Positions 49,260 through 62,880 are shown, counted from the first letter of the stretch. The stretch is DNA of 64,000 nucleotides from Hormiphora californensis (GCA_020137815.1 CM035356.1:8099711-8163710), one strand, 5' to 3'. Numbers and translations are program-made. The notes: generated from the sequence alone by a model not told the origin.

Positions 49260-50034
49260 TACTCATGCATAAAATGATCTTGGCACAAGCATTTTATGCA
49301 CGGATAACATACCGCGTACGGTATAATACTTATCTGGTAGCTATATGGATTAATACATAACTAACTCATCTCCATGGAGGTTGTGCTGTCAGGCCAATGC
49401 TCTGACCACAGTTCTCGCGCGCTCCGCTCTTATTTGAGAGAAACGAGAATGGGTCAGGCCAATGCTCTGACAGAGGTTGTGAGTATATTACAGCTGAAGT
49501 AGGTTGAGTAACCCCTTACTCAACAAGCTAAAATGGGTTAGTTCCCAGATTTACCCGGAGCCCATGTTCATTATATAATGGGCCATAACTGGATAGTACG
49601 TGGCCAACTGGATATATGAGAACCTTGCTCACGGACATAACTACAGCGTATTAGCTAGGGGTGACTTCGTAACCAAGCTCGTATGTCTGGCGGCTCCGAC
49701 CCCGTTTTCCACAGAGCGCTCAGATCGTAAATAACCTCCCGCAGTATATGCTATATTGAGATTGCAAGGATTCATCTGTCAAGATTATAGAGATCTGGAC
49801 TGACACAAGATTGCTGCTTGATTCATCATAGCCCACATGTCATGTAAATGAATAGAATGTATGAGTGGGATATGATTACAAATTACATATCAAGTTATTC
49901 GTTGAATGCTCATCGCATCGTGTTTATTTGGTCAAATAAACAATACTCAACCCAATCTAAACCTTTCAAACATATGGAATAAAGCGACCCTTCTCGAGTC
50001 GACAATTTAGAGTACAATTCTTCATTTTAGGCAT
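49260..50034. other. Intergenic; no gene recognised
   Basis: It contains two copies of GTCAGGCCAATGCTCTGAC (about 49,389 and 49,454) and a GGGTGACTTCGTAACCAAG segment also present near 40,960. No exon is seen. Confidence 0.4.
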
Positions 50035-51930
50035 ACCTCGACCAAAACGCGGAGTTTTTACGTCAGCCGACCCGAAACCGGATTAAATTTTGCCACCCGC
50101 TGGTCTCAGGGCCTCCAAATATGTCAAAATATGTCTGAATTGTCATTTGGGGTCATTTAGACCTTTTAATTACATGTAATTACCCTTTAATTACATGTAA
50201 TTACATTTTAATTGCATGTAATTACTTCCAATTACATTCCAATTACTTCAGTACCTCGAGAGCTTTCGAACGCACCCTAGAACACCTTTCTACTCCTTCT
50301 AATTGCCGAGTTCTGTATACCCCTTATTTTGACTGTTTTTCGCGTCCTACCCCTTATGGGTTTGGGCACACCCATCGCCACACCCCCTATACGTCGCGGG
50401 ACCTCGAGACCTTTCCAACGAGCCATAGAACACCTCTCTACTACTTCAGGGGGCTTCAAAACTTTCACTCTAAAAATATCTATGGTTTTATGGTTTATGG
50501 TTATGGTTTATCTCGACCAAAACGCGGAGTTTTTACGTCAGCCGACCCGAAACCGGATTAAATTTGGCCACCCGCTGGTCTCAGGGCCTCCAAATATGTC
50601 AAAATATGTTTAAATTATCATTCTGGGTCATTTAGACCTTTTAATTACATGTAATTACCCTTTAATTACATGTAATTACATTTTAATTACATGTAATTAC
50701 TTTCAATTACATTCCAATTACTTCAGCACCTCGAGAGCTTTCGAACGCACCCTAGAACACCTTTCTACTCCTTCTAATTGCCGAGATCTGCATACCCCTT
50801 ATTTTGACTGTTTTTCGCGTCCTACCCCTTATAGGTTTGGGTATGGCCATCGCCACACCCCCTATACGTCGCGGGACCTCGAGACCTTTCCAACGAGCCA
50901 TAGAACACCTCTCTACTACTTCAGGGGGCTTCAAAACTTTCACTCTAAAAATATCTATGGTTTTATGGTTTTATGGTTTATGGTTACCTCGACCAAAACG
51001 CGGAGTTTTTACGTCAGCCGACCCGAAACCGGATTAAATTTTGCCACCCGCTGGTCTCAGGGCCTCCAAATATGTCAAAATATGTCTGAATTGTCATTTG
51101 GGGTCATTTAGACCTTTTAATTACATGTAATTACCCTTTAATTACATGTAATTACATTTTAATTACATGTAATTACTTCCAATTACATTCCAATTACTTC
51201 AGCACCTCGAGAGCTTTCGAACGCACCATAGAACACCTTTCTACTCCTTCTAATTGCCGAGTTCTGTATACCCCTTATTTTCACTGTTTTTCGCGTCCTA
51301 CCCCTTATAGGTTTGGGTATGGCCATCGCCACACCCCCTATACGTCGCGGGACCTCGAGACCTTTCCAACGAGCCATAGAACACCTCTCTACTACTTCAG
51401 GGGGCTTCAAAACTTTCACTCTAAAAATATCTATGGTTTATGGTTTTATGGTTACCTCGACCAAAACGCGGAGTTTTTACGTCAGCCGACCCGAAACCGG
51501 ATTAAATTTGGCCACCCGCTGGTCTCAGGGCCTCCAAATATGTCAAAATATGTCTGAATTGTCATTTGGGGTCATTTAGACCTTTTAATTACATGTAATT
51601 ACCCTTTAATTACATGTAATTACATTTTAATTACATGTAATTACTTCCAATTACATTCCAATTACTTGAGCACCTCGAGAGCTTTCGAACGCACCCTAGA
51701 ACACCTTTCTACTCCTTCTAATTGCCTAGTTCTGTATACCCCTTATTTTCACTGTTTTTCGCGTCCTACCCCTTATGGGTTTGGGTATGGCCATCGCCAC
51801 ACCCCCTATACGTCGCGGGACCTCGAGACCTTTCCAACGAGCCATAGAACACCTCTCTACTACTTCAGGGGGCTTCAAAACTTTCACTCTAAAAATATCT
51901 ATGGTTTATGGTTTATGGTTTATGGTTTAT
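50035..51930. repeat. Tandem array, four copies of a unit of about 475 bp
   Basis: Units start at 50,035, 50,510, 50,986 and 51,454 with CTCGACCAAAACGCGGAG. Each contains TTAATTACATGTAATTAC palindromes, CCTATACGTCGCGGGACC and an ATGGTTT stutter at its end. Identity between units is very high. The repeated minus-strand ORF in each unit is a by-product. Confidence 0.95.
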
Positions 51931-52600
51931 GGTTTTTTTTTCATCTGGTATTAAGGGCCTGTCGGCTCGGCCCCGTTGTTTTAGTTTTAGGGGGGATGTT
52001 TTAGGGGGGATGGGTTGAGTTTGGGTTATATTCGGGTCGGGGGGCCTTGCCAGGCCCCGAATGGTTTTTTTTCATCTGGTATTAAGGGCCTGTCGGCTCG
52101 GCCCCGTTGTTTTAGTTTTAGGGGGGATGTTTTAGGGGGGATGGGTTGAGTTTGGGTTATATTCGGGTCGGGGGGCCTTGCCAGGCCCCGAATGGTTTTT
52201 TTTTCATCTGGTATTAAGGGCCTGTCGGCTCGGCCCCGTTGTTTTAGTTTTAGGGGGGATGTTTTAGGGGGGATGGGTTGAGTTTGGGTTATATTCGGGT
52301 CGGGGGGCCTTGCCAGGCCCCGAATGGTTTATGGTTTTTTTTTTCATCTGGTATTAAGGGCCTGTCGGCTCGGCCCCGTTGTTTTAGTTTTAGGGGGGAT
52401 GTTTTAGTGGGGATGGGTTGAGTTTGGGTTATATTCGGGTCGGGGGGCCTTGCCAGGCCCCGAATGGTTTTTTTTTCATCTGGTATTAAGGGCCTGTCGG
52501 CTCGGCCCCGTTGTTTTAGTTTTAGGGGGGATGTTTTAGGGGGGATGGGTTGAGTTTGGGTTATATTCGGGTCGGGGGGCCTTGCCAGGCCCCGAATGAA
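51931..52600. repeat. Tandem array, five copies of a unit of about 131 bp
   Basis: Each unit contains CATCTGGTATTAAGGGCCTG, GGGGGGATGTTTTAG and GGCCTTGCCAGGCCCCGAAT. It follows the 475-bp array directly, joined by the same ATGGTTT stutter, which also reappears between two of its units. Confidence 0.95.
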
Positions 52601-53400
52601 ACATGGATAACATTCGCCTGAATCTGAGGACCCAAATTCTGTCATAAGCATGCTATAATTGTAGTACTTGTCATATTGACATTGTGTCAGCTAGTATGAG
52701 TTTATCAAGAATGATCAAGGACGATCCCATTAACGAGCTCATCACGGGGCCATTTCATGAGTCATGGTATCCCTGTCAGACCAATGCTCTAACAGTGGTA
52801 TCCGGTATGGAGTCACGATATGGAATGATTTTACATGATAATGAAGTGCTAATTTCACCCACAATATAATATCGGGGGGGGGGGGGGGGGGACAGAAGAT
52901 CACATTTTCCAGTTGTCGAGACCCATATTAATCATTTGACATGTTCCCAGTCTGTATCCGGCTTTCACACCGGCCCTATGTGAAATTAGTTCGTGATATG
53001 AATCGTGAACCCGAATTAGGCGTTTCATCGTACAAAAGACAGCCTTCCATCAATCGTTATCTCTATACCTACTTAAGATGTTTGAAGGGCTTCTCTGTTT
53101 CAATCACTTTGAAACATTTTGAATTGATTTTAACATCAAGTATCACTACATCACCTCCTTCTCCCTTTGATGCTCTCCCATGACCAACTTTATAATAACT
53201 GAGAGCTAGATCTCACCGGACAATAGAACATGCTAGATTTCTTTCTCCCGTACTAGAGGATGGGCGTACCCACTATATATGTGGGAGAGATAGAGAGGGT
53301 CTAAGGGCAATCCATTCTCATTCTTCTTGTCGGGGATTCTCTCCTATGGTTTCCGGGTCGTTCTGTATATAGCAAGTTAACAAAGGTCAGAGCTTGTCAC
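52601..53400. other. Intergenic; no gene recognised
   Basis: It includes a G run at 52,875-52,891. A dispersed repeat with TTCCCAGTCTGT and CACACCGG (about 52,940-52,990) is also found near 36,825. No exon is seen. Confidence 0.4.
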
Positions 53401-53404
53401 GTGA

Positions 53405-53433
53405 TTGAAACGGAGAGAGAGGGAGAGAGAGGG

Positions 53434-53465
<32 letters not shown>

Positions 53466-53799
53466 ATCTATTGTCAGAAAGTGATCGTTCTCTGCTATTC
53501 AAGCACTATCGTCGCCGGATCAGATTGAAGTATTTCATCGCAGAACACAGACCTGCTGCTCACATCCGGGTATTAAAGAAGAGGTCAGAGGGAGAGATAG
53601 AGAGAGATAAAGAGAGATAGAGATAGAGAATGAGATAGAGAGATAGAAGTAAACAAAAAGGCAACCACGTGTTCGATCGGCCTGATCCAATAGAAAAATC
53701 CAATAAACCAGGACAGAATTAGACCATTGTCAAGAGTAGAGGTGAGTTGCCCGGCAAGGAAAGATAAAGGGAAGAGAGAGAAAGAGAGCTGAGAGAGAA

Positions 53800-53870
<71 letters not shown>

Positions 53871-53875
53871 TAAAG
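53405..53875. repeat. Clustered GA microsatellites
   Basis: GA-rich runs at about 53,412-53,465, 53,580-53,650 and 53,775-53,875 surround short unique segments. They produce Ser/Leu and Arg/Glu translations without meaning. Confidence 0.85.
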
Positions 53876-54639
53876 GGAGGGAGGGAGAAGTGATATATTG
53901 TGGATGGATAAGGAAGTGAGTTCAATCACTCATTTGAACTCTTGTGATATTTGATTTTGCCTCGAGTGAGCCATAAATTGATACTGTCATTGAATTTGAT
54001 TTCAGATTTGCATGTTGCAACCTTTGAAGATTAAACCAGTCTTAGTTTACTTAGACCTCTAACTATTCTAAACCCGTCTGAGGGTTTGGTTTGTCTGAGG
54101 GTTTGGTTTGTTTAAAACTAAACGAGGCGGTGTATTAGGGGGGGAGGGAGCTGCACCAATTATCAATGATTTTATGATTAAGTTCATAGGGTTCATAGGG
54201 TGTGAAATATAATTTCGTTTCTTGATTTAAATTCTCATACGCTTATATGCCATTCTCGGGCGTTCATGAGATTGAGAACCGTTCCGATTTCCGCTGAACT
54301 AATCTGACAGGAAAATGGCTCTTTTGATATTAATTTCTCGAGGTGTTACCTCTATGATGCCTCTTGTATAAATGTTCTACCCATATCATCTCTCCATTCT
54401 CAATTCCTCTCCATCTATCTTTATTTGTAACAATTATCTCTCCATCTATCTTTTTTCTCTGGTCCCCACTCCCCACCAGATGGTATAATCTTGAAGGTAT
54501 AACCTCTCTCTCTCTCCATCTGATCACGCGTCAAAACTACCCAAATTTGGTCGGGATACTTGTCATAGAACCCGGGCGACAAGGTTAATTATATGATTGT
54601 TTTTACCGAAAAAAGAACTCGTGTGGTATTATTGAGATA

Positions 54640-55088
54640 GGGTAGAAAGGGGTAAAATGGCACACTTTCTAACGTTTTAGGTTCTAAAATACTCAATTTA
54701 TACAGCAAGAAGAAAAAAAATTATATAGGCTATCCAATGAAACGTTTTCCTTTCAGACGAGCTAAATTTTAAAATCTGAAAGTTTTATTTAATAGCTTAA
54801 TTAATCAATTCAAAAAGTTTGGTAGGGCTTTTTTTGGAAATTTTGCACTGGGGTAAAATGGTCCAGCCAATAGCATTGCTCGATTTTTATCACGTGCCTG
54901 GTGTTGTTAGAGCACTGGGGTAAAATGGTCCATGTTATCTTCAGTAATTTCTGTTCTGCTGGACCATTTTACCCCAGTGTGCTGGACCATTTTACCCCAG
55001 TTGGTATCACGTGGTATTGGAGGCTCGATTTCATTGGTCCCAGGGTGAACCATTTTACCCCAGCGAGGGTGAACCATTTTACCCCAGT
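54640..55088. mobile_element. Element with GGGGTAAAATGG inverted repeats
   Basis: GGGGTAAAATGG occurs three times at the left and centre (about 54,650-54,925) and its inverse CCATTTTACCCC four times to the right (about 54,960-55,085). The arrangement is that of an AT-rich foldback element without an ORF. Confidence 0.65.
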
Positions 55089-55118
55089 TTGACTAATTTG
55101 ACAATTTAATCAACTTAA

Positions 55119-55977
55119 TACAGTCGGACCCCGATTTAACGGCCCCCGATTTAGCGGCACCCCGATTTAACGGCAGGATAAATTTCCCCCAAAATTTCTT
55201 GAATTTTTTTTTGAAATTTTTTTGAATTTTATTTTTGAAAATTTTTTTGAAAAACCACGTCCAAATCGTGTTTCGAATCGGTGCATCTTATATTGCATGT
55301 CTTGCCGGTAATTAGACGGTTCGAAACGAACAGATATGTGATCCCCATAAGGCCCATCGAATCGCAATTTTGACGCTTGTTAAACTGGCCTTATGGGGAT
55401 CACGTATCGGTTCGTTTCGAACCGTCTAATTAGCGACAGGACGTGCGATAAGATGCACTGATTCGAAACACGATTCGGACGTGGTTGATAAACCTTTGAA
55501 AAATTTTCATAACTTTTTTTGCAAAATTTTACAGAATGATTGTCAATGCTTTGATCGGTGCTCCCCGTGAATTTTCAGAGAAAAATATATTTTGAAATTC
55601 AAATTCTTCCTCACCCCGCTTAAAGTGCCCCGATTCGGCATGGTATCACGTATCGGTTCGTCTAATTAGCAGCAAGACATGCGATAAGATGCACTGATTC
55701 GATAAACGATTCGGACGTGGTTGATATAGAAACCTTAGAAAATTTTACAACTTATTTTGAAATGATTTTGAAATTACTTTCTTTTTCTAATCAGAAATGA
55801 TCATGTAATCAATACATGGACATTTCATTTAACACTTAGAGGTGTTTTAGTATATCATTTTGGACAAAAATAGGGTTTTATGGGCCAAGTATGCTCTACC
55901 CCGATTTAACGGACACCCCGATTTAACGGACAAAACCCTTTCCCCCGAGGGTGCCGTTAAATCGGGGTCCGACTGTA
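55119..55977. mobile_element. pogo/Tigger-like non-autonomous element, copy 3
   Basis: The ends are TACAGTCGGACCCCGATTTA and the inverse. The interior is homologous to 46,266-47,120 (ACGATTCGGACGTGG, GATCATTTCTGATTA in inverse). Confidence 0.85.
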
Positions 55978-56194
55978 GTGGGTTTTTTGAAAAATTGTTA
56001 TACCAAGTTTTAGAAGGATAAAAACCCTAACTGGCAGTTTTTGCAAAATTAAAATCGGCCAACTCAAACAGAAATTACAGCAGTTTTAAAGCATGTTCCT
56101 ACGCTTCATTCTGTTAACAACCTCAACAAAACTTAGGTAACTCTTATCTTGGTGAGTGCAGCTGCACTGTTACCCCGTCACCATGAGGTTACCT

Positions 56195-56262
56195 TGGTGA
56201 CGTCAACTGGTTACCTTGGTGACGTCATATGGTTACCTTGTTGACGTCACCCGGATACGGTA
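56195..56262. promoter_or_regulatory. Three CRE-like TGACGTCA sites in tandem
   Basis: GGTTACCTTGGTGACGTCA-type units repeat every 25 bp or so, giving three perfect TGACGTCA palindromes. It could be a CREB/ATF site cluster or simply a short satellite. Confidence 0.35.
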
Positions 56263-56480
56263 ACGCAATAAGGTAACGCGATATATTTGAGCTTCAAACC
56301 GACTTTACTAAATGAGAAGTGGGATCTAATTAAAGATGGTAGGGGTAAACAATAATTATAGCAAAAAACAGAGCATCTGTCATTTTGGATTTTGGTACTC
56401 ATTAGTGGGTGCATGGGGGCATCTAAATAATTATTGAAGGGGAGCACAGTCAGTTCATGCTGGTGAAGGTGTTAAAATGA

Positions 56481-56484
<4 letters not shown>

Positions 56485-56552
<68 letters not shown>

Positions 56553-56595
56553 AAGAGAGAGAAAGAGAGAGAAAGAGAGAGAAAGAGAGAGATTA
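56485..56595. repeat. (GA)n / GAAAGA microsatellite
   Basis: GA run followed by GAGAGAAA units. Confidence 0.92.
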
Positions 56596-56599
56596 GAGA

Positions 56600-58130
56600 A
56601 GACAGACCCTCTGGCGGCGGCGGGTGCATGTGGCCGTTTATGTTTACGGGTACGCGAAGAACAATAATTATTTAGAGAAAGGGGACACCGCAGCAAAAAA
56701 CAGCACGTTTTAACCCAAAAAGAAAGAGATTGATGAACAGAGATAGAGCTAGTCGAACAGGTGTTATTCATTCAATTCAGCCCTATATTGTAGCTACTGC
56801 ATGTACTAACAGTTTATACTAGGCGGCATGAAAACATTATGACACAAAGTTATTGCAAGAGGTAATAGGCACTTGGGGAGCTAGTGGCGCAACAATCCAG
56901 TTGAGAAAATCAACGAACATTTCCATTCCGATATGTAAACTCAATCGGAATCATACTTCTTATCTAGAATCATAACTCTTATATCTGGAATCATGTATGA
57001 AAAAGATATCGAGACTCTCGATTCGAGAGTTATAACTCTTGATATAGATATATCGTATCTTTATCATCAACAATATCATCTTTGTAATACTACGGAAGTG
57101 AAGAAGATCAGTACTACTGCAATTGCTGCAGTTGTTGAGGGAGAGTGTGAATCAATCTCATTTGCTAACTGCTGCACCTCAGATCAAGAGGGAGGGAGAG
57201 AGAGAAGGAGAGAGAGAGAGAGAGAGAGAGAGAAGAAGAAGAGAAGGTTTTGGTAAAATAGACCACTTTAATCTCTCTATCTTTCTATCTCTCTATCTTT
57301 CCATCTCTCTACCTTTCTATCTCTATATCTCTCGTGTTCACTCTGTTGATGATCCCTTTCTTTCTACTCCTATACTAATTCTTTCAGGCTCCCTCTCCCG
57401 ATCGTACTATTTTTTATTACACTGATTGAAGAAAAGTAAAAACAAAAATAGTAAGATTGCCAATATAATAGGGCCCGAAAAGATAGATTGAGAGTGGGAA
57501 ATAAGGTTATAATCGTTCGAAGTCTACAGTGATATCGAGAAAATAATAAGGTGATTTCAATAATTATATTGAACTATAATATACTTTATTCATTAGCGAT
57601 AGGTTTTCAAGACGAAAAACTAGGTCAGCTTGAGCGGCCACGATTCATAACCAGCCACGTGACAATAAATTGATCAAAGGTCTGCACGACTCAATCTCAA
57701 TTCATTTTTGTCTAGTCAGGGCGTATGGTAGGTAAGCCTATGAGTGTGAACAGCATTCGTTCACTTACTAATCAGTAGGATGAGGCAAAAGTGGTACCCA
57801 ACAATTGCAGGGGCGTGTCCGCAAAACCAATCTAACAGGAAGAGGCGATGCGCGGGCGTCGGGTGAGCGAACAGCGGCGTAGTTCACCCACGAGGGGCAG
57901 AGCCGGATACCTGCGGGGAGGGGGGCAAGGGGAAAAAAGGTGATCATGGTGGAGCCTTTTTAGTGGCATAGGAGAATGGACCTTGGGGCATCCATCTGCG
58001 GGATACCAGGGATAGGGCGAGTTGTGGATAGAAGTGGATATGGATATGATATGATGAAAAAATATCGGTCATATCAATATAGAAGATAATATGATCAGAT
58101 GAATATTGTGGGATATGATCATGATAATGA
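56600..58130. other. Intergenic; no gene recognised
   Basis: Unique AT-rich sequence with a GA run at 57,190-57,240 and TCTATCT repeats at about 57,270-57,340. No exon with conserved protein sequence was found on either strand. Confidence 0.4.
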
Positions 58131-58179
58131 AAGTGACTTAGACAAGTCTTTGGGTTGGAAGTGTTTCAAACTTGAATGG

Positions 58180-58644
58180 GTTTTGAGAGAGAGAGTTTTG
58201 AGGAGGAGAGAGGGAGTCGACGCAGAGACGAGGAGCGACGAGATAGAGAGGAGAGAGTGACTGAACCGAGACGAGGGACGCGGAGAGATGGAGGAGAGAG
58301 AGGAGTGAGGGAGAGATCGGACCGAGGAGAGCACGAGTGAGAGAGTAGAGGCTGAGGAGAGAGAGAGAGTGGCTGATCGAGAGACGAGAGAGACCCACAG
58401 GAGAGAGGTGAGAGAGAGAGAGAGAGAGGGACGAGAGAGATTGAAGGCGAGAGACGAGCGACGTGAGGAGAGAGAGCGACGAGAGAGAGGAGAGAAGGAC
58501 GGAGAAGGAAGAGAGCCTAGATTGCGAGGACGACGGGGATCTGCAGACGACGAGAGATAGAGGAGGATGAGACGCTGGAGAAGAGAGAGAGGAGGAGAAG
58601 AGGAGAGAGAGAGAGAGGAGAGGGAGGGGAGAGAGAGGAGAGAG

Positions 58645-58687
<43 letters not shown>

Positions 58688-58767
58688 GAAAACGCGGATA
58701 GGGATAGAAAGAGACTCGGAATAATACGATTTGGTGCACAACTTTATAGTTCAAAAACTCTCTTACA

Positions 58768-58810
<43 letters not shown>

Positions 58811-58850
58811 TCTTTCTTTCTCTCTCTCTTTCTGACTTCACGTGGGGTAG
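58180..58850. repeat. GA-rich block followed by a TC block
   Basis: Impure GA/GAC repeats run from 58,180 to 58,685. A TC run follows at 58,765-58,835. The switch of strand composition makes a large potential hairpin. Confidence 0.85.
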
Positions 58851-59974
58851 TGGTTAGTAGTAGTAGGGTATAGGGGTAGTGGTAGTTGGTGTTGGTCACG
58901 TGGGGTAGTAGATTGCTATACCATATCGCCACACAAAGTCAGGTGTGATCGAATTTTAAACCACCACGAAACTACTCGACTGTTTCAATAAAATCAAATG
59001 GTAATCGATAATCCTACTCCATGTGACCTGTATTATATGTACGTGTGTAATGTGATCAGCACTCGGACCCTTACCGGGATCCTCGGGGCCCGGGGGAAAG
59101 GGTTTATCGGGGTCAAATACCGTTAATTTCCTATTGGAAGGATTCAATACTTAACTGTATAATACTGTTATAATACTGAATCATGACTGGGGTATAAAAC
59201 TCTCGATAGTTTACCGGTCTCGATGTATACCGGGTGCCTCTCAATTTACTGGACATTTCACACTCTAAGGACCACTTATGTTACACGTTAGAAGTAACGA
59301 GAGAGTGCTTTGTTTAGTAACAACAAAACTGAACCACGTGTTCCCACTTTTGGGACGATCTCGAACAACACCTTGTACCAGTCCTCACCTCACTATAATA
59401 TCGTTTCTTTGTTCTGGTATAATTGGTTTGGTTTCACATCTTCAGATCTTCTAGAAAATCAAGAACTATTATACAACTCGAATAGGAGAACTGATTGTCA
59501 ATAATCCGACACAAAATTATAGTTAGGTTTTAGTATATTGTCTGAGTTCTGCTTATGTTTCCGGCATCCGGCCCTTCGACTAGCACAACCTTAGGGGGAG
59601 AGGGAGGGAGAGAGAAAAGAGCTACAGAGGGAGAGAGAAAAGAGCTACAGAATGAGAGAAAAGAAGCTAGCCAAATTAGGTTGAAGGGATGTTTCTAGGA
59701 CGACAATACTCCGCGGGACCGTAGCTCCTTTCCTCTCTCTCTCCATATGACCGCTGACCGCATACCATTCAACATCAGCCTCCACTTCCCTAACTCTAAG
59801 TTCAACTATCCTTCTCGGCAATTTAGAGCAACGCCTAGATCACACAACTATCTCTATCATTCTCTCTCTCCCTTTCTTTCTCTCTCGATCTAACCTGGCC
59901 TCTGATCCGGTCACAAAATCTCGAGTATGCAAGAGCAGGACCAAAGGAGAACAAAAGGATGCACGAGGGGTCGT
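58851..59974. other. Intergenic; no gene recognised
   Basis: AT-rich, unique-looking sequence with small GA patches at about 59,600-59,660. No exon was identified. Confidence 0.4.
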
Positions 59975-60073
59975 ATCTAAGAGCGAGAGAGCGGCGAGGA
60001 GGAGGAGAGAGGGAGAGAGAGAGAGAGAGAGAGAGGAGAGAGCGAGAGAGAGAGACGAGAGAGAGAGAGATAG

Positions 60074-60132
<59 letters not shown>

Positions 60133-60253
60133 GAGAGAGAGGAGCGAGAGAGAGTCGATACGAGAAGAGAGAGGAGCAGAAGAGAGAGAGGAGAGAAGAG
60201 AGAGAGATAGAGCGAGAGAGCGAGAGAGAGAGAGAGAGAGAGAGAAGAGACGC

Positions 60254-60286
<33 letters not shown>

Positions 60287-60425
60287 CGCGCGAGAGAGAG
60301 AGCGAGAGACGAGAGAGAGAGAGAAGCGTAGCGAGAGAGAGAGATCGAGAGAGGAGATAGAGAGAGGAGCGAGAGAGCGAGCGATAGCTCGCCTCTCTCT
60401 CTCTCTCTATCACTCTCTCCTCTCA
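59975..60425. repeat. Impure GA/GC-GA microsatellite
   Basis: About 400 bp of GAGAGA with GCGAGA and GACGAG interruptions, followed by CTCTCT. Confidence 0.92.
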
Positions 60426-60836
60426 CCCCTCCTCACACACACTCTCTCTCCGCCTCGAACTCTCCATCTTGATCTATATATAGTCTGGTGTGTGCGGAAT
60501 AAATTAAACTCCTCCGCCTCCCAGCAGTTTTACAAGGGGAATAAGATCACAGCGCCACTGCGAGAGTGCTCCTATGAGGAAACTCAGGCTAGGAACTAAC
60601 CAATCATAACACAGATCACGTGACATGTAACCAGCCAATCAGAAAACAGGACACAATATCACCTAGACCAATCAGAGCTCGTCAATTGATCTCGATACAT
60701 CCAGGAGTTTTGTAGGGTTATCCAACCGTTAAATGTTGTGTGCAACTGTGAAGGCAGAGCTGCCCACCTGACCAACACGGAGTTCGGAAAACGTAAACCG
60801 AGACGGTCATCACATGGTTATAGAGGATAGTCCGGG

Positions 60837-60853
60837 AGAGAGAGAGAGGGAGG

Positions 60854-60921
<68 letters not shown>

Positions 60922-60922
60922 T
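60837..60922. repeat. (GA)n microsatellite
   Basis: GA repeat of about 85 bp. Confidence 0.92.
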
Positions 60923-62350
60923 CAGAGAGGGTAACTAGCAAAACAGAGACACAAAAAGTGAAAGTTTTACTGTGACCCAAGTGAAGCTCTCTGCTCTCAA
61001 TCGCTGATCACCTGGGTCCCCTCTACTTCTATAACTGTAGTCCATGAATTGCTGTACATAACAGTTCAAGTTGTTTTAGTAACTTGTGATGCAAATATAT
61101 GTTATTTCTAAGCGAACGCGAACGTGCGATTGTGAAATGGTGGCCTTTTTGGTACTGAAATCATAGTTTGATGACGATAAAGGCGTTTTGAGTGATAGGG
61201 GAAAGAGCAGGGGTGGGGGAGGCAATGTGAAGGGGGAATGCCGGGTCTCCCCGGGGGGAAAGGGACAAAAGGCAGGTAATAGACAAGAAAGAAGAAATGA
61301 CTAAAGTCAGAGGACGAGAGGAAAGAGAGATTGGACGGGAATATGAGGTGTTGTGAGAGGGTTGGGTTATAAGAAAACTAGCGTACTTTAGCACAGCGCC
61401 GATGAGATGATGATCGCCTAGCCGCGTCTACCCAAGCTATGACAGTACCAACCATCACCATGGATTACAGTCTATGATTCTTGATCAAAGTTATTTGAAA
61501 CTTTTGTAGGTTTTTTAATGTTATTATATAGTAGTAAACTAAGTAACCTTACTCGAATGATTAAAGTAGTGGAAACATGTGTTCATAAGCCCAGCCCTCA
61601 ACTTTTTATATTCTAGCTGAGGTGCACGTTGTGCACATTGAACGTAGAAAATAATTAATAAACCAGCATATTAACTATAATACCATGGGCAAATTGAAAC
61701 GCAAAAAACAAGAACCGAACTTTTAGAAAAAGTGGAAGGAACCAGTACCAGCAACGGGGCTACAGTGAGTTTTCTCATAGATTTCACGTGGGAAAAGAAA
61801 AAACGCCATAGAAAACGCATCAAAATTTCATACGCAAAAGTTGCAGCAGTGAAACTGAAACTGAAAGATTAAAGGCAAGTGTGTCACCAGTCACGTGACC
61901 TTGCACACACTGACGATCAGGGCACTCTCTGCAACCACCAATGCAACTCTCTGATCTGTAACTGTTATCTGCGCGACAGCAGTCCTACACACACACGCGA
62001 CGCGACACACGCAGATCCAAGATCTACCTACGTCTAATTTCTTTTCCGCTCATTTCATCTCATCCGTTCACTTTCACAGTTTAAGATATCGTCCCTCGAG
62101 CCGAACCTTTTGTTCATATCGTATCGAATGCCCTCCCTATTAAGAACATGAATAAGAACACTGAACCATCTGCAGAATGTCATATTAGTAGAAACCATGT
62201 GACATTCATTGATCTCGCACCCATGATGGTGGCTCTTTGTTCCTGAGTAAACACTATTGGTTCTCTTGTTATTAACCAGTCGCTTTGTATTATTCTGCCA
62301 CCAGTTCTTTTGATTTCCTCCTGACAGCTGAGGGAGCTGTAAATATGAAG
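60923..62350. other. Intergenic; no gene recognised
   Basis: About 1.4 kb of non-repetitive sequence. Splice-like signals occur, but no recognisable protein segment could be assembled. Confidence 0.35.
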
Positions 62351-62359
62351 ACGGGTAGA

Positions 62360-62880
62360 GAGGGCGAGATAGAGAGAGAGGAGAGAGAGAGAGAGAAGAG
62401 AGAGCGGAGAGCGAGAGAGAGAGAAAGAGAGGATGCGAGAGAGCGAGAAGAGAGAGCGAGAGAGATATCTATCTATCGAGAGCTAGAGCGCGAGTGCTCT
62501 CTGATCGAGACGCTCGCGATGCTCGCTAAGAAGCTAGTAGATATCGCGCGAGAGAGTATATATTATATCTCTACTAGATACTCTCTTAAGTGGACGACAC
62601 ACTTGTTGTTGGGGAACCTGCAACAGATGGCAAATGAGAGAGATGGGGGGGAGACCGAGTCGCAAGGTATCGCAAAAGCCGTGTCGGGGGAAGAATGTAC
62701 CAAGTGGAGACGATGGGAGAGAGGGCGAGAGAAGCGCAAGCGAGACGGCGAGAGGGGAGAGATTCTCTAAAACTATCAGATGAGAAGAGAAAGGGACACC
62801 TGCTCAGTTCAAGAGGAGGAAAGAAAGAGAGAGAAAGAGAGGGAGAGAGAGGGAGAGAGAAAGAGCAACGGAGAATTGAA
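62360..62880. repeat. GA-rich low-complexity cluster
   Basis: GA runs at 62,370-62,470 and 62,815-62,880, with GCGAGA variants between them. Confidence 0.8.

Noticed and set aside
50277-51419. The same 63-78 codon protein repeated in each 475-bp unit
   Set aside because: It is tied to the satellite unit; changes between units do not favour synonymous positions as far as I can see, and no start-proximal acceptor is present.
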